A DNA stretch of 64,000 nucleotides from Phoronis australis (lineage: Eukaryota > Phoronida > Phoronidae), in NCBI GenBank assembly GCA_002633005.1, contig NMRA01000046.1:572266-636265 (forward strand). Direction: 5' to 3'. Under the pieces are notes generated by a model, which was not told the DNA's origin, ran no database searches, and saw nothing but the letters and a program-made list of their open reading frames with translations. This document shows, in pieces, positions 49,208-61,200 of the stretch. Made by a program: the position numbers and the translations under genes. Each line of letters begins with the position of its first letter. Position 1 is the first letter of the stretch.

Positions 49208-52200
49208 ATGGCCGACTCGGAGAAGGTAAGAATTTTGCCGGGAATGTTAATGTATCCTGACCTATGTCTTTAAAGTGTGTACTTGAACTGACCCGTTCGT
49301 GACTAATTACCACGTTGTCGCATGAACAATGTGCACTTATTGTTTGGACAGTGGTGCTAATCCACAGTTTCCTAGTGAATTCATGTGTGACATGATTTTG
49401 GAAGAAGCGCCGTGGTCAAAACAAGACTCGGAACTGTTTAGTTGACAGAACGCCGAGCTGCAATCAACGCGGGTTGCGTCAGAATGTTTGCTGTTTGCTT
49501 TCTGACAAAGATGTTGCCTGTGGTGATCTATGGCATAAAAGTTTGTTAACAGTTCACATTTAACTCTGTGTGGGTCTATTTTATTGTTTTGAAAACAAAT
49601 TCTAATCTTCGTTCATGACCAAGTTTATCCAGGGGAGATAATTAAGTTTCAGCAAACACCTGTGACACAGCACATTATTATATTTGTACTTCAATAGTTT
49701 ATCACTATGTATATATAAGCCTAGATATAGTGATTTTCTGGTTAGTTCTTTGTGATATTATTATACTTGTGTGGCAATCAATAAAAGCACCACATTCATT
49801 TGGGTACACAGATAGAATAATCAATGAATTATGCAAGTTGGAAACTATTTTTTGCATTACATTGCATTAAATTTAAAAATTGTAAACAATATATACAGCT
49901 TACTATAAGTTATGTTATATTATTGGCAGGTTTTTAAGAACTTCTTGAATGTACTTGGAACTAGAAATTAGATTTGATTTATCTTAAAAAGAAAAAATCC
50001 CTGCATACTAAGAATACAAAAGAACTTCTACTTAGTTAAATCAGACTTTGGATAATTTTTGTTTTATCTTAATCAATAATGTCAAGTTATTTTATAATAC
50101 TTTTATAATTTCAATGCCTGACTTCCATCTGTTTTTAAATGGAATAATTGCGAACCAAAAGTATTGAATCTAGGAATAATAATACTAATTCACACTTTGG
50201 AAGTCACCTCAAGTTTTGAAGGGAATTTGGTGAATATTGTCTGACTGCTACTGGCTGTGGCAATCTTGTTGCGACTTGGGATTTTTCCCAGAGGTCACAT
50301 CGGTGAGCTGAAGGTCGCCAAACCAAGCACTGAAATTGAAACTATAATCCAAGCCTGTTATGACTAAACACTTTGAGACGCAAAGTTATTGCATTTTTGT
50401 TTTTGAATCATAGTACAAAATTTGAGTGTTTTTTTAGTTGTGTATTGTCTTTTGGATCACTGCAATAAGCTGTCACCTACAGATCACAGGATCCCATGTT
50501 TGAGACAAGGTTGAACTGATCACAAATTCACTACCAATTCCTTGATAAAAGGTTATCATAAATTTAAGAAGGTATGCAAAATCATTGTTCCTCAATTGTA
50601 ACATTGGCCAGAACTTATGTAAGCATTATATACAAGTTAAATTTTTACAGATGGATGGTGAATTGGCTAATGAGTCTACGTCATCTACACCATTAGATGA
50701 TAGTCCAATCAAGGTTGGTAAATTTCTTGTCCATACTGTCTACACAGATAAGTCACAGAACTTATGTAATGCTGTTTTCAACAGCAACATCGTGTTCTAA
50801 TAGTCTTGTAATGAACTAATGAAATCATACCAACTTGTCCAACTTGTTCTTGAAGGCACTGATTTTTAGTGCTTCTGACCTGGCACAATAAAGCCTTTAA
50901 AATGTGCAGACATTGTTTTAAAAAAAACAATCTGAAATTGACAGATTTGAAATGGCTCAATTAGAAAAGTTACTAAATGCAGTGATTTTTAGAATGTTCT
51001 TGCTAGTAAAAGGACAACATGGTTATTTTCTGTTGTTCATAACTTTTTAAATCTCCTCTGCCATAAACATAAACATTTCTTTTTAGACTGACCAACCCAT
51101 GTGCAGTAAACATGAGGTGGATGAGTGTGTACAACCAGCAGTTACTTCCCCTGGCAGTAGCCGTGCAAGCTCAGTAGCCAGATCAGAAGGGGGCAGCTCT
51201 TCAACCAAGTCACAGGAGAGGAAGTTCCCTATAAGGACGGGGATTATATGGAAAGCTAATGCCAAAGTGGAGGCGATGGATTTCCTGAAGAAATGGTATG
51301 AGTTTGAATCAAGTGTTGGAATTGTAGTAGAAGACTTGGTTTTGAAGATATTAATGTTCTCTGAAACGCTAACACTGAATGTTACTCCTCATGACTGAAT
51401 TGTGTTGGCAAGCGCAACATAGAAGCTGCAGGTTGTGTTATTCAGTGCAGAGATTTGGTATAGACGTCGGTAAAATCTCAATTTTTCAGTATGCGTTTTC
51501 ATAGATTGGTGCTTAGCATTACACCAACTTGCCAAATGTAAACTGGCAAAATTACCATGTCGCTGAATGGAATCTGAGGTTGCGTAAGCAAGGAAATTTC
51601 ATACAAAAGTCTTGGCCCCAATGAATGACATATAGTTGGAATAAACTAGATACCTGAAGTGGAAGATCAGTGAGGTCTGCAAATGTCTTCCAGGGCACCG
51701 GGCATTATGTTGTTGTTTTTTAATCAATCGAAAATTAGGAGTGTCTCGCAAGCTGGGTAATGACCAATTTCCCCTTTCAGAACCAAATTATCCACTCAGT
51801 CTCACCTAAGGCAGAGCAAACAATCAGCACACATTACCTGTGCATAACTCATACACATGCACTTCCAATTTTTCCGGACGATTCCAACTTCCGTTTTGTT
51901 TATTTCCTGCAGTATTTTGAGTGTGTGCTCGGTTGCGTGCATGGCAACTTCGTGGCAACCTGGGATTTTTATGAGATTGCCATACAAAATTTGAGTTTGC
52001 ATTGGTGACCTGCCAAATCAAGCACTGGTTATTTTTTTATCATTTATGTCCATGTTATGGCCATAGGTATTTGTGCATCGTACGTGTTCTGATTTTAAAC
52101 GTAGCCTAGTTCTAGAGTACATTAGAAATGTTGATGTGTTACAAAGTTTGAAAAGCGTCACCCAAACATTTTGTCATATTAGGCATAGGTGTCTTAAGAC

Positions 52201-55200
52201 TAAAGTTTTTTCAGTACAAAAATATGTTTGTTGTTAAACTTGAAATTAGTGGTTGTTGTCAGACGATACGTGTCATCATGGCAGGTACCCAGCTAAGATT
52301 GTTGAAGTAGATGATGAAGAGATGGAGGTGCTAATCCATTTTGAAGGTTGGAACGCCCGCTTTGATGAGTGGCTGGAAATGACTAGTGACCGCCTGCGTC
52401 CAGCTACAAGGCACTCAGACAGGAAGGAGGGGAGGAAAATTAAGAAAACACTGGTAGGTTATGTCCCATTGCCTGGTTCTTACAGGGTTTTGAGTCCACT
52501 GAGACTCAAAGCGCCTGTGTAGACCTTATTCATGCAGTCGCCATTTTAGTAGTGAGCCTCTTTTCAGGTTTAAAAAACAACACATTTGAGACATAAAGCA
52601 TGTGAAAAATCACGTTTTGCACTGTGATTAAGTGCAGAATGCGTTGTTTTTAAAACCTAGAGAGAGGCTCACTTTTAAAATGGCGACTGCGTAAATAAGG
52701 TGTATACTCGACTTCCATGACAAAAAAGTTTTTTTACTCTACTTTACCCTTAGTCAAATTAGAGGGGATATCAGGACGTTGAAAGAACTGATGTTTCGTT
52801 GTGGTTGAGACTTGCGACCCATTTCAGGAAAACTTACTTAAGGTTATCTAGAACCTTAATAAAAGATCTCTGATATGGAAAAGGCTATGCTTTGTCAAGC
52901 ATTAAAAGTATATACTATTAGTTTCTGAAAGGAGAAAGATTGAGGAATCTAAAAATATGCTTGTTTCTACTGCCTCTTTTTATTACTGTCATGTGACCAC
53001 GTTTTTTAATTCAAATTTTTGTGTGCAAGAAAGGTACATTTATAGCAAAATAACCCCCTAGCCAATTTTAGTAAAATTTTTCTAAATGAAAACTTTACAT
53101 TATGTCTAAAATATACTGTTAGGAATTTTTGATTATTCACTTAGTTCGGGTATTCTGCCAAATTAACTCGCAAATCACAAGGCATTTAAAAAAACAGCGG
53201 TCTTATTCGTATATTGCTCGGTACGCAAAAACTAGACATTTTAAAGCAAAATCATATTAAATTGCAAAATCCTAAATTTAACTTAAAAACATGGTCACTT
53301 GACAACAATAAAGACACTGTGGTAAGAAGCAAATTTTCAGAATCCTCGATCGCCTTTCAGAAAATATATACTTTTAGTGGTTGACAAAGCTTAGTTTTTT
53401 AGAGTTGAGGTCGTTAATTAAGGTCCTAAATAACCTTCAGACCAAAAATTTGTTTAAGTTCAGATCAAAATTCAGGCTAAGTTCAGATAGAAGATGAAAA
53501 TTCAGAATAGACCATTTCATGAACACACCTTACTTAGACAAAAATTAAGTTGCTTTTGACATAGATGACTATACAAACCATGCTTTACCTATTGCAAATT
53601 CTCAAAACTAAGCAAGGTGGTGGGTGAAATATGGCTTCAAAAATAATTTTTTTTGAAACTTCAAAATGGGAATTTATGTACATTTTGGATTGCAGGCTAG
53701 CTTTCAGTCTTGGTTTAGACCGATTTCGATCTTTATTTTGGTCTCAAAGAAATTCTATGAAACAGGGCTAAGACATTTTGATCTTAAGTTATCCCGATTT
53801 TTGTCTAAGTGAAGATAGAAAAGGTTTCACGAAAGTTGCCCCAGGCTTTTCACGTTGTGTTGTCATGGCACGTCATGTTATGCAATGAGCATGGTCTTCA
53901 CTTGAGATCAATGTTATAACTGTAAGCTGTGTAGTGTAAATCCAAAGTTGATGGAACGCGGCTTTATTGATGCTTTGAAGTCTTTGAGTGTTGCAGTACT
54001 GAGATTATTTTTGCTCATTTTAAATATGTTACAAACCTATAATTATGTTAGTTATTGACTAGTGTTGGCTAATGGTGGTGGTTGTAATTGTAAAAAACAT
54101 CATTTCACTGGACTTAGGTTGATGTGAGTGATACTTCTCCTCATTGCTCTATCTTTATATCATTCACTAGTTAAACTGTATTCCCCTACACAGCATAAAG
54201 TGGGTGAGCGTGTCCTGGCTAAGTGGACTGATTGTAGAATGTACCCAGCCAAGGTGGTCGGACTACAGCCCACGGGGGCCTATGATGTTGTATTCTATGA
54301 TGGCTTCAAGAGAGTCATCCAGGCTATCAACATCAAACCCCTTCCTGACGACTTAAAGACTCAGGTATGTCAATACAACCAGTTTATATCTGTGTTGAGG
54401 AAAAAATATATATGTTCAGCTACTGCACTAACCTGTTAAGTCATTTCAACTGTTTTTGATGGCTGCTGAGTGTTCATCTCTGCTTAAAATGTACGCATTG
54501 ATTTCAGCACTTTGATTTTGCCCCATCACAAGGTAAAGCTCAAGAGGAAGGTAAATGTTTCATTTTATTTGTGTGTTATTTCTTGCTCAAGCAATGAGCT
54601 TTAACAGTGTTTTTAGGATTTGGCATGAAAAGCAGTTGCATTTGCTCTGAACACAAAACTGTTACTTTACAATGGCAACACGGTATGACACGAAAGTTTC
54701 ATTCTCGTACACTCTTACTTTTCCTGTGCTATGCATGGTATACTTTTTCCAAATCAATAATTGACCTAAAAACACGCTGCTTAGGTTTGTTCCTGTCATG
54801 TCGTGATTTTTCACTGCAGTGCCATAACTATGTATTTTAAAGATTTTTTTGGTGTTGTGAATTTCTCAACGAGCCTTCTTAAAACTATGATTGTTAAAAT
54901 TTCAGTTTTGCCACCACGGAGAAAAAGAAGTAGCGACTCCCGGAATGAGTCTGGTAGGTTGACTGGCAAACCATGATTGCGTATAATATAGGCTTGTTTT
55001 TGTAATATTTTGTAATTGAACCTAAGTCACAAATTGTAGCACTGCCAAAAGATACATGACTTTAAATTGAATAGCTCTTACTCACTTGATGAATATGTAA
55101 AAACATGTAATTGATATTAATACACGTTTCCTATTGGCTACCCCAGGAATGAGCTATGTGTCTCAAGAGTTATAATCCAACCTGTATCTCTTTAGAACCG

Positions 55201-58200
55201 GAACTAATTTGGCAAACATTCATTTTTATTCACCCGCATATTTATATGTAGCTAGGTGCATAGTGCTATCACCTCTGAACATCTGGGTGTCTGGTGTCCT
55301 CTGCTGTATCTCCAATTGTAAAACTGCTTTCAAAACTGAAAATAGAAGTTGATCAATAACAATTTGATTTGGAGCATAATTAGTTACATAATTGGCGTAG
55401 CTGATTTTACTGAACTCGGGACACTGGCTGATCGTGGGCAAACATTTAATAATTAAACATTCATGGATTTAATGAGATTTATCCAACACATCTATTGTTT
55501 TGAAGTATAGGTAGAGTAGTTTATATGGTTTATTTATATACAATAATCCTTCTTTTCAAAATTTGAAAATTGTGTAAACTGTATTTGTGGAAACTTTTCT
55601 TCTGATTTTCACCTTAACCTCAACAAAGCTCAATGACTTAAACTAGATCATGTAATCTTCTGTAGAGTAGTGGATATATATCTTCATATATATATTTGGT
55701 ACGTGAACCAATACATGATTGTCTGAAACACAGATTGACATTTAATTGTTTTGATGATTAGTGTATTTGAAATGGTTTTTCAAAATACTTTTCAAATACT
55801 TATGATTTTCGTAGGTGAAAGGCGACGATCCCGTGAGTCTGATGATAACCTGAAAAAGGAGGCTTCAGAAATCCCAGTGAAGGTGAAGACTCCGCCTATC
55901 AAAATGCGTGAAGCATCGCCACCTAGAAAGAAAAAACCCACACATAAAGTTGATTTGACCAAGTCCTCCAAGTTTAGAAAGGTAACAATCTGTATCTGCT
56001 GTATTATCTACGTTCTCAGGTTTGAAATCTGAATTGATGACATGAAAGAAAACTGAGTGGCATTGATTCAGTGATTGTATTAATCTAATTACCATTGGAA
56101 CAATTTAGTCCAAATTTGATCCTGGCTTCTTCAGAAATTCTGATTATTTGGTTATGAAGCAGTTTAGTTCTTCCACTTTGTGACAACTAGTTGTCTTGCG
56201 TAGACCGACAGAGTTGTGTCAGCGTTTGTGAAGAAGAAGGTGCCAGCTGCTGAAACCAAGAAGAAGAAAGATGACGCCACAGCCCAGCTTGTGAGGAAGA
56301 AGAAAAAGCAATTGATTGACGGTGTGTTTCAGGCAAAGAGAACCAAGGTGGAGTGCACCAACAACACAATGCAGGAGTTGTCTCCCCAGGTGATTACTTG
56401 TCTGTGAGCACAGGCTATACTGGTGATTGATACTGATAGGGTGTAGTAGACAGGTCATGTACTCATATACCAAAATGTATTCAGTTATCGGAATGCTTAG
56501 TAAGGTCATTAAGAAAGCAAGTAATGAGATGTTAGTAGGGCATTTTCCTGACTTAATCTTATTGAATCTTGAGTTGTAGACCATGTGAATATTTGTATGA
56601 ACTGTGGATGATGAAGCAGGACTAAGACCTTGATAGTATTACCCCCTTGGCCATGAGGATTGCGTGGCAGTTCCTAGATCGTTACCTGTTGGTGTTACTG
56701 GCCCTTTGTTTTCCAGAAACACGGTGCTACATCAGAGATCCAAGCAAGCGAAGAACAACCAGGTGAGTATGGATTGAGTGTTTTTATACACTGCATACTA
56801 TATTAACGGAAAACTGATTGCTACGTATTATGTGTATTTCATTGCATACTATATTAACATAAAACTGATTGCTATGTATTATGTATATTTCATTGCATAC
56901 TATATTAACATAAAACTGATTGCTACGTATTATGTGTATTTCATTGCATACTATATTAACATAAAACTGATTGCTATGTATTATGTTTATTTCATTGCAT
57001 ACTATATTAACATAAAACTGATTGCTATGTATTATGTGTATTTCATTGCATACTATATTAACATAAAACTGATTGCTATGTATTATGTGTATTTCATGTT
57101 TTTCAAAATTGTTCCATTGCATCATTATTTCTATTCTGCTTCCTCTCGTAGATACTGCCAAAGACGAACCTCTGGTGCCCTCTAGTGAGCTAGAGACGGA
57201 TATACCTATGCCTATACCAGCTTCAGGTACTGTTTGTTCTATATGTGGTGGACTGTTCAGTTTAATTGGCTGAAAAAATCATTATTTTGCAAGAATGTTG
57301 TTAATATGTCAAAGCTATATCTAACATTGTTGGTTTGATGTCAGTACTGTGTTATTGCACCGCTCTGTTATTCTAAGGAGAATGTGATCTCAATGAGCTA
57401 AGACTGACGATGGTTCTTTCATGGAGTTCCCAAATGACTCCACTGGAAATATGCATCGCTGATACTCATCTCTGTAATGCAGTGTGTTCTTATTTGGGTC
57501 ATATATTCTGTAAATTGCCGCCCATGAAACAAAGTTGTCAAAGTCTTCATTCATGTTGTCAGTCATATGCTTTAGTTTTGTGCTAGGTTTGGTAAGGTAA
57601 TTGTCAAACTTCATGAATTTTTTTTCAAAAATGCAATATTAGTTTATAGAATAATAGTGACCCTTTATTTTTCATTGCGCCTCATAACGTAACATGCATT
57701 TTGTTAATATGTGCTGAATATACAAGTTGTTTGGCATGTCTTAATCATTTGATTTCAATTACCTTCTGACTCACTTTTCTCTTCGTATTGACGTTAAGAA
57801 CATATAAATTTCAAACACAACGTTGCCTACAGCATTGGTTTTAGCTAAAAATTCATGTTTATAGCAAAAAATAATTTTCACTAAGAATGGCAATCGTGAT
57901 TATCAAAATTGTACGATAATTATTTGGTGAAACTTGAAAGGACTTAGGACAGTTGTCAGTTTGGTTAAACATGTGCCTTGATGTATTTTGTTGCATGAGC
58001 CTATTGCATGGCTGGTGCGTGGGCGTGGTATATATAGCGATCTTACTGTTGGTTGCCAGTGATAACTGTTGTCTCTATAGATAACACAATCTGACATTTG
58101 ACACTGCTTGCAAGTCCTGTCACCATGCACAGTGTCACTGTTGTTTCTACAGATAACACAATTTGACACTGCTTGCAACACCTGTCACCATGCATAGTGT

Positions 58201-61200
58201 CACTTTTGTCAATTTGCTGTTGTTGCTTGTTTGTTGTTACCTATTCTTTAGACAGTGAACTGTCAACTAGACAACTGGCTGAACAAAGCTTAGTTTGCTA
58301 GACTCCACTGTTTGGCCTTTGTGTGTTGTTCTGTAACTCTGACTATTTCCCCTGCAGATGCTTTAACTGACCATCACCTGCAGTGTCCCTCAAAGCTGAC
58401 TGTTAGATTGACTCCATGCGTACTACAAGGTATTTTGTGCTACTGTGAAATATGGGGGACAAGGCGAGCACCAGCTTAACACCTCAACCTTTTACTTCTC
58501 ATAGCTCTTATTGTTTCATTTTAATGTTGCGTATCATTTTAGAGTAGCTTTAATTTTTCTTTGTGTTTCTGCTCCATGCAAAATTGGCATATTTTGTTAT
58601 GTTGTGTTTACTGCTTCATGTTGTACTTATTACTCCTATATGCACAAAATACATGATCAAAAATAAAACTGAATCTTCTTTCTATTTCTAGGAGAAACCG
58701 AAACAGCAGCAGCTTTGGAACCAGGAGGGATCCTGTCTAAACTTGGTTTGTATTAAGTTTTAGACTGCTTGTTTCTGGACAAAAATAGACTGTGATTTCT
58801 GTTAGTTTTGTTTCCAGAATTAGACCCGTCTCGGATTTTTTTACTCAAAGTATAGTTACAATTTGACAGTGTTAATAAAGTCATAGCTTCGGTCCTACTT
58901 ACTATTGTGTATTGTGTAGAGTGGTGAGTATTTTGATTGGAGATCAATGTATTAGCATGTTGCTTGTTGCTTATGTACCTGTGGCTGCTGAGGTGTTTTC
59001 TGCTTTGAAAAGATCTCAACAGTATCTTGAAATATCAAGTCAAGTCAAGTTTGCTGCCCATATACTACCCATTCATTACGGTTGTTTTTGTCTCATTGCA
59101 TTCTGCAACTGCTCTTTTGTTGCAGCCCCCAAAGAGTTCAAGGTAGAGGAAGACCACAATCCTTACAAGTGTCCATTTGACAACTGTGACAAGAGCTTCA
59201 GGAAGGAGAGTCTCCTGAAGTACCACATTAAATACTACCACATGGAGGATGGGTCACTTGTTCCCATGCCCGTGTCAAAGAAGCGCAAGCCAACCCTCAG
59301 TATGTGTAAGTGTCATGTAATTTGAGTTTGCTATTAATTAAAAGCTTAAAATATAACCAATCACTTACTTACTGCAATACTGTTCCTTGTTTTATAATTT
59401 GGGCATATTAAATAACTATTACTAAGCACTCTGGAAAATCGTTGTTATCGCCAATAGCTTGTGCTGTAATCTTTCAGGTTCAACTGACTCCGATGTGTCT
59501 GTGTGCAGTAAGAGTGGAGGATCTTCCAACATACGACCTGCCATGAAGAAAAAGCGGGTCACATCAGCTCCAAGTGTTCTAGAGAACATTGCATGTGATA
59601 GTGTATTGTCAGACCAGGAAGAAGATACTGCAGGTCTGCTCTATCTACTGTCACTTGCATGTCTTCAAACGATTCTCATTAAACTAGCTTGTAGTCTCAT
59701 ATATATTTTCATGTGTGGAGTTAGGGATCACAGTGGTGGTATACTATTTTTAGGATGATCGTGATCATAGACCTTTTTTCATACTAGTATGGCTTCCCTT
59801 GTGATATCTGAGGTCTTCGTGTTGTCTTGTGCGGTTTATCACAATGCTGGGCCCATTGCACAATGTTCTTGTCTCTCTGTGTATTTTCAAGCTTCTTTGG
59901 AAATAAACTCACAACAACGTTTACAAAACTGACTTGTTGAGAGACATTTATTATTCACCGGGTTTGTTTGACATACTAAAATCTTTTTGAAGTATTGTCA
60001 ACGTTCTTGGATTTTTTTCAGAAATTTAATATTTCTGTGTTGCCACTATGCTTAATTTTTATGCGCCCACATATTTATATGTGGACGCATTATGCCGTCA
60101 TCTCCGTCCGTCCATCTGTCCAAGCGGCATCCGTCCGGCGTCCGTTGCTCTATCTCCAAATTCCTTTGACTTCCGCTCATGAAATTTGGCACATATGTTC
60201 CATTTATGAATGGGACGGCATGAGCGAACTTTCAGACAGATCCGACTGCCGGTGCGCCCCCTAATGGCAATTTTAGTTTTTTACGCTTACCTTTGTATCT
60301 TCAAAAGTCCTGAACGAATTTTCATGAAGTTGGGTGTGTAGGCACCTATTAGTGAGATGACGCTATCCTCCCGTTTTTGGATGGATTCGGCGTAGTTTGC
60401 GCCACCTAGTGGCCATTTTTACTGTTTTCGAGTCTGTTTTTTTTACAGTCTGTTTTTTTTACGTCCACCCCTCTATCAACCAAACCGCTCAAAGGACGAT
60501 TGTGAAAATTGACATGCATGTGCTTACTATAAAGAGGACAGTTGACGATGATTTTCCGATGATTTCGACTACTGTGGTGCCTCCTAGTGGCAGTTTTGTT
60601 TTTGTTGCGCCTATGGCTGTATCTCCTAAACCGTTCGCAGGATCTTAACTTAATTTAGCAAGTGTATTTATATGATGTTGACTACGGATGACGACGACTT
60701 TCGGACAGATCTGACTACTGCTGTGCCCCCTAGTGGCAATTTTAAGTTTTTACGTTTAACTCGGTATCTTCAAAGGTCCTCTACAGATTTTCATAAAATT
60801 TAAAATATAGCTATCTATTGGTGTGATGACGCTATCTTCCTGTTTTTGGATGTAATCGAGGTATTTTGCACCACCTAGTGGCCATTTTTTGCTGTTTTCA
60901 AATCTTGTTTTTGGTGTCTACCCCTGTATCAACCAAATCATTTGAAAATTGGAATATATGTTCTCAGTGTGAAGATGACCTTTGATGATGTTGACTGACT
61001 ACTGTGGCGCCTCCTAGTGGTAGTTTTGTTTCACGCCCATAGTTGTATCTCCTAAACCCACTGTAGGATGTTTACTAAATTTAGTAGGGGTAGTTCGGGG
61101 AAACTCGGACAGCAGTAAAATTCGGACAAGTCTAAATGAACGTCAAATATATTAACAATCAAGATGCCTTACCACTAAATGAAAAGATCATTTATTTCTT

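Noticed and set aside
56778-57185. Tyr/Ile-rich repeat protein on either strand
   Set aside because: It is an artefact of the 51-bp minisatellite in PHF20 intron 10.
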